Source: Pseudomonadota bacterium
Lineage (GTDB): Bacteria > Pseudomonadota > Alphaproteobacteria > Rhizobiales > Hyphomicrobiaceae
Length of the DNA: 38,264 bases
Direction of reading: 5' to 3'
NCBI GenBank assembly: GCA_023423275.1
Contig: JAFAFW010000106.1
Location: 1 to 38,264 of the forward strand
The position numbers were made by a program, and so were the translations under genes. Below the pieces are notes generated by a model. It did not search any database. It had not been told where the DNA came from and saw nothing but the letters and a program-made list of their open reading frames with translations. This document shows positions 24,890 through 32,992 of the stretch, one piece after another (the stretch's first letter is position 1; every line of letters starts with the position of its first letter).

Positions 24890-25513
24890 ATGTACGTTCC
24901 ACCTGCCTTCAAGAGCGATGATGCGACGGCGTGGGCGTTCGTTGCCGCGCGTGGCTTCGGCACGGTCATCGTGATGGGGAATGGCCTGCCGGCGGCCGTG
25001 CATGTGCCATTGCTGGCGACGGAGGACGGTGACGTGCGCCGGCTCGAGTTTCACGTTGCGCGCGCCAATCCGATCGGCGGTCTTTTGACCACGGATGCGC
25101 CGGTTCTCGTGATCGTGTCGGGGCCTGACAGTTACGTTTCTCCCGATTGGTATGTGACACCAAATCAGGTTCCGACCTGGAACTATGTCAGCGTGCACGT
25201 TGCCGGAACCGCGAAGACGATGCCGCGGACGAAGGCTCGTGCGCATATCGATATGCTCAGCGCGCGCTTCGAAAACAGACTGGCGCCGAAGCGTCCGTGG
25301 ACAGCGGAGAAAATGCCCGCGGGACATGTGGAGAAGATGCTGGCAGCGATCACCCCCATCGAGTTGCGTGTCGAGCGTCTCGATGCGCAGTGGAAGCTCA
25401 ATCAGAACAAGTCACGCTCGGATCGTGCAAGCGTCATGAGAATGCTGGCATCGAGCGGCCATTGGTCATCGCTTGCGGTCGCCGACCTGATGCACGAGCA
25501 ATTGAATGACTGA
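24890..25513 (+). CDS. PaiB-like FMN-binding protein (FMN-binding negative transcriptional regulator family)
   Basis: This protein of 207 residues begins with MYVPPAF, the hallmark start of the PaiB family. The split-barrel flavin-binding fold is indicated by AAVHVPLLATEDGDVRRLEFHVARANP (about residues 35-61) and by VIVSGPDSYVSPDWY and VPTWNYVSVHVAGTA in the middle. The C-terminal part with KLNQNKSRSDRASVM is also typical. The family was named for a negative regulator of sporulation and degradative enzymes in Bacillus, but most members are probably flavin-dependent enzymes or heme/flavin-binding proteins. I place the start at the ATG at 24890, 6 bases after a GTGGAG site; the frame begins earlier at 24830. 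It is a single-gene unit beside the stress-regulated trehalose operon. Confidence 0.88.
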   Translation: MYVPPAFKSDDATAWAFVAARGFGTVIVMGNGLPAAVHVPLLATEDGDVRRLEFHVARANPIGGLLTTDAPVLVIVSGPDSYVSPDWYVTPNQVPTWNYVSVHVAGTAKTMPRTKARAHIDMLSARFENRLAPKRPWTAEKMPAGHVEKMLAAITPIELRVERLDAQWKLNQNKSRSDRASVMRMLASSGHWSSLAVADLMHEQLND

Positions 25514-25611
25514 GGGCGCGCCAGCGGTGGCCCGCGGCAATTTCAAGCGTTGCCGCTCCGGCCGGGATGACAAGCAGACGGTGCGATCTAAGTCCGACAG
25601 CCTTCAGGAGG

Positions 25612-26427
25612 TCACACTAACATCAGCGCAAAATATGCATAGTATCCGTCTTCGATCAGAGGAACATGAGGAACGAGATACACTCCGACCGGAAGGAAGC
25701 CGCGTGTGCGAGCCTCTTGCCAGAATTCGTCGATGCGAAACGTTGTGTTGCGGGCGAAGTTTCTGATGTAGTTGAACGGTCGCGATTTGGTTGCCACATC
25801 GCCGGTTTCGTATTTGATCTGGATTAACGCCATGCCGCCCGGCTTGAGCATGTCATGAGCCGCCGATAACAGGCGCAGGCCATGTTCTCGTGTCGGCAGA
25901 ACCTCGTAGACATAAGTGCAGAGGAACAGATCGATCTGTTGCGAGTAGCGGCTAGCGACTGACTCGACGTCGTTCACATCAACGGTTTCCGGGACGAAGT
26001 TGTGCAGGCCGTGCTCCTGCATCTGCCGTTCGCACTCCTGCAGCACACGTTCTGAAACATCGACACCGACAAAGCGCTGAGCTTCGGGTGCGAAGACGAC
26101 GGCGTTTGCACCACCACCGCACCCCCATTCCATGATGTGTTCGACAGGCCGCTTGAGTTCAGCCTGGCGGGCAAACGCTTCGAACAGTCGGAAATGGGTT
26201 TTACCTATGGCGTGCCAATCTTCGTCTCGCGAAAATGGGCCGCGCCCCCGTTCGTGATAGACGCCCCCATACGCAGGCTTTGTACTACCAATATCGCGCC
26301 AGAAACGCGTGGCGTCATCGCTGAGTTTTTCAGCGCTGTCGTAAAGCTGAAAGCTATGCCGAAATCTTAGAAATTGTCTTTTGAGATACTGCTTGATCGG
26401 CGCCGGAATGAAGTCTCTCAGGCCCAT
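25612..26427 (-). CDS. Class I SAM-dependent methyltransferase
   Basis: This is a cytosolic protein of 271 residues with a class I methyltransferase fold. Motif I is IMEWGCGGGANAVVF (about residues 98-112), followed by FVGVDVSERVL with the acidic residue that binds the SAM ribose. LFLCTYVYEVLPT and LKPGGMALIQIKYE follow as motifs III and IV. The N-terminal 90 residues (RHSFQLYDSAEKLSDDATRFW...) are not recognised and may bind the substrate. No neighbour suggests a function: it lies alone on the minus strand between the PaiB-like gene and the hydantoinase fusion, with 180 bases upstream. The substrate is unknown. Confidence 0.85.
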   Translation of the reverse strand: MGLRDFIPAPIKQYLKRQFLRFRHSFQLYDSAEKLSDDATRFWRDIGSTKPAYGGVYHERGRGPFSRDEDWHAIGKTHFRLFEAFARQAELKRPVEHIMEWGCGGGANAVVFAPEAQRFVGVDVSERVLQECERQMQEHGLHNFVPETVDVNDVESVASRYSQQIDLFLCTYVYEVLPTREHGLRLLSAAHDMLKPGGMALIQIKYETGDVATKSRPFNYIRNFARNTTFRIDEFWQEARTRGFLPVGVYLVPHVPLIEDGYYAYFALMLV

Positions 26428-26601
26428 GGCAATGACATTCTTCGTTCGGGAATAGGGACGCGGCCGATAGCGCTATTACATCCAATGTGCGAAAGCGAGG
26501 CTTCCCTATAGAAATGGTTACGATGTGTGTCAAAGACCGTTGCTGCAGGCGGTATAACAGCGTTCAGATCTGTAATCGGTCATGTTGTCTTACATGGAAG
26601 G

Positions 26602-26620
26602 CGGCGCTCAAGGAGCGCCG
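26602..26620 (-). terminator. Hairpin over the stop codon of the hydantoinase gene
   Basis: CGGCGCTC (26602-26609), AAG, then GAGCGCCG (26613-26620) form a perfect 8-base stem. It spans the last codons and the stop (26608-26610) of the - strand hydantoinase gene. No T-tract follows, so it may act as a weak or factor-dependent terminator. Confidence 0.4.
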
Positions 26621-29600
26621 TATCCGCCTCCGGTCGGCGTCTTGATGATGACGGCTTCGCCCGCTTCCAGCACGGTCTGATCGCAACCTTCGAGCCGGTC
26701 CATGGTGCCGTCGTTGCGGCGAACCCAGTTCTCGCCGCACTCGCCTGCTTGCCCGCCGTCTAATCCATACTGCGCGATACGGCGATAGCCGGAGAGAATG
26801 GCGCAATCCATTTTCTCCATGAACCGGATGCGGCGGTACGTCCCGTCACCCGCAGACCATTTTCCGCGTCCACCGGAGCCGCGCCGGATCGAGAATTGCT
26901 CCAGCAGAACGGGATAGCGCAGCTCCAGGATTTCCGGATCGGTCAGGCGCGTGTTGGTCATGTGTACGTGAACACCGGACGTGCCGTCGAAGCCTGGGCC
27001 CGCGGGTGAGCCCGAACAGATCGTTTCGTAATACTGATACTTGGCGTTGCCGAAGGTCAGGTTGTTCATGGTGCCCTGGCTCGGCCCCATGGCGTTGAGT
27101 GCCGCGAACAGGCAATTGGTGACGATCTGGCTGGTCTCGACATTGCCCGCCACGACCGCGGCCGGATATTGCGGTGACAGCATCGACTTTTCGCCGATGA
27201 CGAGATTGATCGGCTTCAGGCAACCGGCATTCATCGGGATCGGCTCGTCGACCATGACGCGCATGACATAGAGCGTCGCCGCGCGCGTGACCGGAGCGGG
27301 GGCGTTGAAATTGTTCGGTTGCTCGGGGCTCGATGCGGAGAAATCGACTGTGGCGCTTCGTGCCTCGCGATCAACCGTGATCTTCACCGAGACGTGCGTG
27401 CCCTGATCCATCTCGACACGGAATTCGCCGCCATCGATCCGTGTCAGCAGGCGGCGCACGCTTTCCTCGGCGTTGTCCTGCACGTGGCCCATGTACGCCT
27501 TGACGACGTTGAGGCCGAAATGCGCGACCGTCTTTTCGAGCTCTGCCACGCCCTTGGCGTTGGCGGCGACATGCGCCTTGAGGTCAGCGATATTTTTACC
27601 CGGAGACCGCGCCGGATAACGCGCGCCCATCAGCAGATCGTGCGTTTCGGCTTCCAGAAAACGACCTTCCTCGACCAGCTTGAAGTTGTCGATATAAACG
27701 CCTTCCTCATCGATATGTGTCGCGCGCGGTGTCATCGAGCCTGGCGTGAGACCGCCGATATCCTCATGATGTCCGCGGCTGGCGACGTAGAACAGGATCT
27801 CTCCTCCCTTGCCGGCTTTCTCGAACACTGGCGTGATGACGGTGATATCGGGCAAATGCGTTCCACCGTTATAAGGTGCGTTCAGCATGTAGACGTCGCC
27901 GGGCTTCATCGTGCCCTTGCGTTCGCGTACGATCGTCTCGACCGAGCGATCCATCGAGCCCAAATGCACCGGCATGTGCGGGGCATTCGCGACGAGCTGG
28001 CCCTGCGCGTCGAACACGGCGCACGAGAAGTCCAGCCGCTCCTTGATATTCACGGATTGAGCGGTGTTGCGCAGCGCCTCACCCATCTGCTCGGCGATCG
28101 ACATGAACAGGTTGTTGAAGACCTCAAGCAGTACAGGGTCGGCCTTCTGGCCCAGGATCTCGCGCTGGCGCGCGACCGTACGCTTCAGGACGAGATGATT
28201 GCGCGCGGTGACTTCGAGCTGCCATCCGGGCTCGACGACAACGGTCTGATTGGGCTCGATGACAAGCGCAGGCCCGGAAACGCGCTGGCCGGTCTGCAGT
28301 TGGTCGCGCGTATAGACAGGCGCATCATGCCAGGCGCGGCTTGAGAAGAACCGCGTCGTCTTGAACTCGGCGCTTCCGGCAGGAGCGGCCGGAGGCGGAG
28401 CAGTTTCTTCGGTCTCATCGATCGCCGCGCCGCCGCCGGCTGCCTCTACCTCGAGCGCGGCGATGAAGACTTTCTTTTCCGGTGAGATGAAGCCGAACCG
28501 CTGACGATGCTGGCGCTCGAACTCGGCGCGCATGGCCTTCGGCTCACCGATCAAAATCGGCAGTGCGGTGTCAGTGCCGTCATAGCGCAGATGCAGCCAG
28601 ATGGAGACAGTCACATCATCCGCGCGAACGCCCTGTGCTGCCAGTTCGTCGCTGACTTCGGCCCCGAGCTTGGCTGAAAGAGTGCTGACCTCCTGCATCG
28701 TCGTGTCATCGAGAGGCGCTTCGACGGACTGCTCGCGGCTGGCACGGATGTTGGCCAGTCCCATGCCATAGGCAGACAACAGGCCCGATAACGGATGGAT
28801 GAAGACGGTCTCCATCCCCAGCGTATCGGCGATCATGCAGGCATGCTGGCCGCCGGCCGATCCGAAACAATTGAGCGCATACTCGGTGACGTCATATCCG
28901 CGCTGTACGGAAATCTTCTTGATGGCATTGGCCATGTTCTCGACGGCGATGCGCAGGAACCCATCGGCCACGTCCTCGGGCGCGCGGCCGTCACCGATTT
29001 CACCGGCCATTTCCGTGAACGCGCGACGGACCGCCGCCTCGTCGAGCGCTTCGTCGCGATTGGGCCCGAAAATCTTCGGAAACAGGCTCCCGGATAGCTT
29101 GCCGACCATCACATTCGCGTCCGTGACCGTCAGCGGCCCGCCGCGGCGGTAGCACTTGGGACCAGGGTTGGCGCCCGCGCTTTCGGGGCCGACGCGGAAA
29201 CGCGTGCCATCGTAAGAGAGAATCGAGCCACCGCCCGCGGCCACCGTATGAATGCGCATCATCGGTACGCGCAGGCGTACGCCGGCCACTTCGGTCTCGA
29301 ACGCGCGTTCGTAGTCTCCGGCGAAATGCGACACGTCCGTGGACGTCCCACCCATGTCGAAGCCGATGACTTTCTCGAAACCTGCGATCTTGGCGGTCTC
29401 CGCCATGCCGACGATCCCACCGGCCGGACCGGAGAGGATGGCGTCACGGCCCTGGAACATCTTCGCGGCTTTCAGGCCGCCGGACGACGCCATGAACAGG
29501 ATCTGCGGACCGTCTCCGGAGCCGGACGACAGCGCTCCGGCAACCTTCTCCACATAGCGGCGCAGGATCGGCGAGAGGTAGGCGTCGGCAACGGTGGTGT

Positions 29601-30237
29601 CCCCGCGGCCGACAATCTTGATCAGCGGCGAAATCTCGTGGCTGACGGAAATCTGCGTGAAACCGAGCTCGCGGGCAAGAGCCGCCGCCGCGGTCTCATG
29701 CGCCGGAAAGGCATAGGCGTGCATGAAGACGATCGCGACCGACTTGATGCCAGCCGCAAGTGCCTCCTCCAGATTCTTTCGAAGACCCGCGAGATCGACC
29801 GGTGTTTCGATCGTGCCGTCGGCGCGCACGCGCTCGTCAGCCTCTACCACGCGGGTGTAGAGCATTTCAGGCTTGATGATCTTCTTGGCGAAGATGTCCG
29901 GCCGGGCCTGATAGCCGATTTCCAGCTGGTCCTTGAGGCCCTTGGTGATGACGAGCAGCGTCGGCTCGCCCTTGCGCTCCAGCAGCGCATTGGTGGCGAC
30001 GGTGGTGCCCATCTTGATCGAGGCGATGCGGTCGGCAGGGATCGGAGCGTCGGAAGCCACGTCGAGAAAGCGGCGGATGCCTTCGAGTGCCGCATCCTCG
30101 TAAGCCTCGGGATTTTCCGAAAGAACCTTGCGCGCTTCGATGTTGCCGTCAGGGGAGCGGGCAACGACGTCGGTGAAGGTGCCGCCGCGATCGATCCAGA
30201 AATGCCACTTCGCCGAACCTTCATGCATTGCCGACAT
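26608..30237 (-). CDS. HyuA-HyuB fusion: hydantoinase/5-oxoprolinase-like, ATP-dependent
   Basis: This large cytosolic enzyme of 1209 residues joins a HyuA (N-terminal, about 1-690) and a HyuB (about 695-1205) in one chain, the layout of 5-oxoprolinase. The first part has the actin-like ATP-binding motif DRGGTFTDV near residue 17, IGFDMGGTSTDVSHFAGDYER (about 290-310), and a C-terminal domain that ends with VIEPNQTVVVEPGW. The second part has LDFSCAVFDAQGQLVANAPHMPVHLGS, GGTHLPDITVITPVF and SRGHHEDIGGLTPGSM, typical of the B subunit. Such enzymes open hydantoin, 5-oxoproline or related cyclic amides. The start ATG at 30237 has GAGGAG 6 bases upstream. It is divergent from a MarR-type gene and a TRAP transporter that could import its substrate. 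Confidence 0.93.
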   Translation of the reverse strand: MSAMHEGSAKWHFWIDRGGTFTDVVARSPDGNIEARKVLSENPEAYEDAALEGIRRFLDVASDAPIPADRIASIKMGTTVATNALLERKGEPTLLVITKGLKDQLEIGYQARPDIFAKKIIKPEMLYTRVVEADERVRADGTIETPVDLAGLRKNLEEALAAGIKSVAIVFMHAYAFPAHETAAAALARELGFTQISVSHEISPLIKIVGRGDTTVADAYLSPILRRYVEKVAGALSSGSGDGPQILFMASSGGLKAAKMFQGRDAILSGPAGGIVGMAETAKIAGFEKVIGFDMGGTSTDVSHFAGDYERAFETEVAGVRLRVPMMRIHTVAAGGGSILSYDGTRFRVGPESAGANPGPKCYRRGGPLTVTDANVMVGKLSGSLFPKIFGPNRDEALDEAAVRRAFTEMAGEIGDGRAPEDVADGFLRIAVENMANAIKKISVQRGYDVTEYALNCFGSAGGQHACMIADTLGMETVFIHPLSGLLSAYGMGLANIRASREQSVEAPLDDTTMQEVSTLSAKLGAEVSDELAAQGVRADDVTVSIWLHLRYDGTDTALPILIGEPKAMRAEFERQHRQRFGFISPEKKVFIAALEVEAAGGGAAIDETEETAPPPAAPAGSAEFKTTRFFSSRAWHDAPVYTRDQLQTGQRVSGPALVIEPNQTVVVEPGWQLEVTARNHLVLKRTVARQREILGQKADPVLLEVFNNLFMSIAEQMGEALRNTAQSVNIKERLDFSCAVFDAQGQLVANAPHMPVHLGSMDRSVETIVRERKGTMKPGDVYMLNAPYNGGTHLPDITVITPVFEKAGKGGEILFYVASRGHHEDIGGLTPGSMTPRATHIDEEGVYIDNFKLVEEGRFLEAETHDLLMGARYPARSPGKNIADLKAHVAANAKGVAELEKTVAHFGLNVVKAYMGHVQDNAEESVRRLLTRIDGGEFRVEMDQGTHVSVKITVDREARSATVDFSASSPEQPNNFNAPAPVTRAATLYVMRVMVDEPIPMNAGCLKPINLVIGEKSMLSPQYPAAVVAGNVETSQIVTNCLFAALNAMGPSQGTMNNLTFGNAKYQYYETICSGSPAGPGFDGTSGVHVHMTNTRLTDPEILELRYPVLLEQFSIRRGSGGRGKWSAGDGTYRRIRFMEKMDCAILSGYRRIAQYGLDGGQAGECGENWVRRNDGTMDRLEGCDQTVLEAGEAVIIKTPTGGGYGAP

Positions 30238-30292
30238 GACCATCTCCTCACCGCGCCGCAGCATAGAGCGCGATAGACTTGCGCCAACATAT

Positions 30293-30323
30293 ATAAAACG
30301 TCAATAAAATGTTGACATATTAT
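30293..30323. promoter_or_regulatory. AT-rich palindrome in the divergent hydantoinase/MarR intergenic region
   Basis: The core is GTCAA (30300-30304) and TTGAC (30312-30316), centred on 30308, with further matches out to 30293 and 30323. It lies 56 bases upstream of the hydantoinase ATG at 30237 and 52 bases upstream of the regulator start I prefer. A dimeric winged-helix protein such as the adjacent MarR-type regulator would suit such a site. TTGACA here could also be a promoter -35 element, but I see no good -10. Confidence 0.5.
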
Positions 30324-30374
30324 TCCACCCTCGACACCCTCGCCCGAACGGCTGGTAATTTCCGGACCACTTCC

Positions 30375-30920
30375 ATGACCCGAGACCGCGCGAAACACTC
30401 AGGTGCCGACGCTGCCACTATCGGGCCTATCGTGTCATCCGCTCACCTGGCGTCCGGCGCGCTGCCCGGTTTGTCCGAGGTCGAGTATGGCCTGATCCTG
30501 GCCAATCACGCCTTCGAGCGGTGGATGGTGCGGGGGATGGCGGCGGCTGGCGTCCCGAACCTGTCTCCGGTGGAGATCATGCTGCTCCACACCGTGCGCC
30601 ATCGTGACCGGCCCAAGAAACTCGCGGATATTTGCCTGGTGCTCGGCATCGACGACACGCATGTCGTGACCTATGCCATCAAGAAGCTGGAAGCCGCCGG
30701 GCTGGTCACGTCAAAGCGCTCCGGCAAGGAAAAGATGATTGCGGCAACCCGGGCAGGTGCCGAAGCCTGTGAGCGTTACCATCTGGTGCGCGAGAGGCTT
30801 CTCGTAACGCCGGTCAAGACGGCAGGCCTGCCGGATTTAACCCTGTCGGAGCTGGGGGCTCTTCTCCGCGCGCTCTCGGGCCACTACGATCAGGCCGCGC
30901 GCTCTGCTACGTCGCTGTAG
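30375..30920 (+). CDS. MarR-type winged-helix transcriptional regulator
   Basis: This is a DNA-binding protein of about 181 residues with a MarR-like winged helix in the middle: LSPVEIMLLHTVRHRDRPKKLADICLVLGIDDTHVVTYAIKKLEAAGLVTSKRSGKEKMI (about residues 64-123). It is close in pattern to the COG5631-like predicted MarR regulators. The frame runs upstream to an ATG at 30309, but that codon lies inside the palindrome that probably regulates the region. The ATG at 30375 gives a better length, though its ribosome site is weak. It is divergent from the hydantoinase gene and upstream of the TRAP transporter, so it probably controls one or both. Start position is uncertain. Confidence 0.8.
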   Translation: MTRDRAKHSGADAATIGPIVSSAHLASGALPGLSEVEYGLILANHAFERWMVRGMAAAGVPNLSPVEIMLLHTVRHRDRPKKLADICLVLGIDDTHVVTYAIKKLEAAGLVTSKRSGKEKMIAATRAGAEACERYHLVRERLLVTPVKTAGLPDLTLSELGALLRALSGHYDQAARSATSL

Positions 30921-31091
30921 CGAACCCCGCGATCGGCGGTTGAGCAGATCGGCGCTATTTTAAGCGCGACACGGGCACTGCATCGCGAAAGAATGCGGCC
31001 CGGACCAAGATCGCTTCCGTCATTGGGTAGACCCGACATGCACGCCGAAAGCATAATTGCCCTCCGTGCCGATCTGCGGGAGGAGTGACGC

Positions 31092-31637
31092 ATGCTACGA
31101 CGATGTCTTGACGGTCTCTATCTCGCAACCGGTTACCTCGCCGGCCTTTTCCTGATTGTGATCTTTCTGCTGATGATGTCGCTCTCCGTCGGGCGGCAGA
31201 TCGGCGTCAATGTCCAATCCGGGGATGATTTTACGGCCTGGAGCCTGGCCGCGCTGGGGTTCCTGGGACTGGCGCACACGTTCAAGTCGTCCGAGTTGAT
31301 CCGTATGGGGCTTGTCGTCGAGCGCCTGCAGGGCCGCCCACGTCAGATCATGGAGCTGGTCGCGCTCACGATCGGCACGTTGCTCGTGGGGTTCATGGCC
31401 TGGGCCGCCGTCACCATGACCTACGACAGTTGGCTGCTGAACGACCTGTCGAGTGGCGTCATATCGGTGCCGCTATGGATTCCCCAACTCGGATTTTCCA
31501 TTGGCTCGGTCGTTCTGCTGATCGCGTTCGTCGATGAATTCGTTCATGTCGCGCGTGGAGGGTTCCCGCGCTACGCAAAGGCCCCACCGAAAACCAAAGA
31601 AGAGGTCATCGAGCGCGCTGCATCGGGGAACCTGTGA
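31092..31637 (+). CDS. TRAP transporter small membrane subunit (DctQ family)
   Basis: This is an inner-membrane protein of 181 residues with four hydrophobic segments (about residues 14-33, 46-62, 87-108 and 128-147). This is the plan of the DctQ small subunit in tripartite ATP-independent periplasmic transporters. The family feature of a helix with TAWSLAALGFLGLAHTFK is visible. It works with the large subunit encoded next in a sodium-driven uptake system. The ribosome site GGGAGGAG precedes the ATG at 31092. Its stop overlaps the start of the DctM gene by 4 bases (GTGA). A possible 16-codon frame ends just 3 bases before the start. Confidence 0.9.
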   Translation: MLRRCLDGLYLATGYLAGLFLIVIFLLMMSLSVGRQIGVNVQSGDDFTAWSLAALGFLGLAHTFKSSELIRMGLVVERLQGRPRQIMELVALTIGTLLVGFMAWAAVTMTYDSWLLNDLSSGVISVPLWIPQLGFSIGSVVLLIAFVDEFVHVARGGFPRYAKAPPKTKEEVIERAASGNL

Positions 31638-32950
31638 CCATGCATATGGAACTTGTTGAGATCGCGGTTGCGCTTCTCGGCGTCATGGCATTGGCCCTCA
31701 TTCTTGGCGTGTGGGTTGGGCTTGCTCTGATCCTCAGCGGTATCGCCGCGATGATGTTCGTCAGCAACGTGCCGATCGGCGCGGTGTTCGCTACCACGGT
31801 CTGGAGCGCCAACGCATCCTGGACGCTTTCGGCGCTGCCGCTGTTCATCTGGATGGGCGAGATCCTGTTTCGCACCCGTCTTTCCGAAGAGCTGTTCCGC
31901 GGGCTTTCTCCGTGGGTGACATGGCTGCCGGGGCGGTTGGTGCATGTCAACGTGATCGGTTGCGGGATATTCGGCATGGTGTCGGGCTCATCGGCAGCGA
32001 CCTGCGCGACCGTGGGCAAGATCGCTCTGCCCGAGTTGACGAAGCGCGGGTACGACGAGAGGATTGCGATCGGATCGCTAGCCGGCTCGGGAACGCTGGG
32101 GCTGTTGATCCCGCCATCGATCATCATGATCGTGTATGCGGTGCAGGCCGAGGTTTCCCTTGTTCAGATGTTCCTCGCCGGATTCCTGCCGGGAGCCGTC
32201 GTCATGCTGCTGTACTGCGGCTACATCGCGGTCTGGTCGTTATTGAACCCGAAGAAGCAGCCGCCTCCGGAGCCCCGTGTGTCGTTTGTGGAGGGGGTGA
32301 AGGAATCGGCTCAATTGATTCCAACGCTTCTCCTCATCCTGTTCGTCTTTGGCGCTCTGATCTCGGGAACGGCGACGGCCACAGAATGCGCGGCGTGGGG
32401 TGTGCTGGGTGCGTTGATCATCGCGTGGCTCCAAGGTTCGCTCACGCTTCAGTCTTTCTGGGGAAGCGTCATGGGCGCGACCCGGACGACCGTCATGATC
32501 ATGCTGATCCTCGGCGGCGCCGCCTTCATGTCGGCCGCCATGGCCTACACGCAAATCCCCGCCGCGGTTGCAGAAGCCGTCGCCAACCTCAATCTCAGTC
32601 CGGGGATGCTGATTGCCTGCCTGACGTTATTCTACGTCTTGCTGGGCATGTTTCTCGATGGCATCTCGATGATCGTGCTCACGATGGCGATCGTGCTGCC
32701 TCTTGTGCAGAAGGCTGGCTTCGATCTCATCTGGTTCGGCGTCTTTGTGGTTCTCGTCGTCGAGATGGCTCAGGTGTCGCCACCGGTTGGATTCAATCTT
32801 TTTGTTCTGCAATCGATGAGCGGCCGCGATAGCTGGACGGTCGCTTATGCTGCGCTGCCGTTTTTCCTGCTGCTGATCGCGGCTGTTGCGATCATAACTC
32901 TGTTTCCGGGCCTTGCCTTGTTCTTGCCGCGGCTGGTGTTTCCGGCTTGA
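31634..32950 (+). CDS. TRAP transporter large membrane subunit (DctM family)
   Basis: This is a polytopic permease of 438 residues with about a dozen membrane segments, the DctM-type channel of a TRAP transporter. Characteristic stretches are the LSALPLFIWMGEILFR segment early on, GMVSGSSAATCATVGKIALPEL (about residues 115-136), GSGTLGLLIPPSIIMIVYA (about 152-170), and the C-terminal MAQVSPPVGFNLFVLQ. The GTG at 31634 overlaps the DctQ stop; an ATG at 31640 is an alternative. With DctQ and DctP it imports an organic acid or similar solute using an ion gradient. Co-location with the hydantoinase fusion suggests the imported substrate is a hydantoin- or oxoproline-like molecule, but this is inference. 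Confidence 0.93.
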   Translation: MTMHMELVEIAVALLGVMALALILGVWVGLALILSGIAAMMFVSNVPIGAVFATTVWSANASWTLSALPLFIWMGEILFRTRLSEELFRGLSPWVTWLPGRLVHVNVIGCGIFGMVSGSSAATCATVGKIALPELTKRGYDERIAIGSLAGSGTLGLLIPPSIIMIVYAVQAEVSLVQMFLAGFLPGAVVMLLYCGYIAVWSLLNPKKQPPPEPRVSFVEGVKESAQLIPTLLLILFVFGALISGTATATECAAWGVLGALIIAWLQGSLTLQSFWGSVMGATRTTVMIMLILGGAAFMSAAMAYTQIPAAVAEAVANLNLSPGMLIACLTLFYVLLGMFLDGISMIVLTMAIVLPLVQKAGFDLIWFGVFVVLVVEMAQVSPPVGFNLFVLQSMSGRDSWTVAYAALPFFLLLIAAVAIITLFPGLALFLPRLVFPA

Positions 32951-32992
32951 AATGACTTTTCGAACGACCGAGCAACCAAAGGGAGTGAGTGC

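Noticed and set aside
24421..24969. 182-residue minus strand frame in the otsB/PaiB-like gap
   Set aside because: It overlaps the start of otsB and the PaiB-like gene on opposite strands, crosses the EcfG promoter, and resembles no family.
27319..28344. 341-residue + strand frame inside the hydantoinase gene
   Set aside because: It is antisense to the HyuB domain, composed of low-complexity basic and acidic residues, with no family resemblance or ribosome site.
29248..30276. 342-residue + strand frame inside the HyuA domain
   Set aside because: Same reasons; it is a shadow of the strongly supported minus strand fusion gene.
30309..30374. Extended N-terminus of the MarR-type regulator
   Set aside because: The first ATG lies inside the palindrome and the extra residues are unlike the family; kept only as an alternative start.
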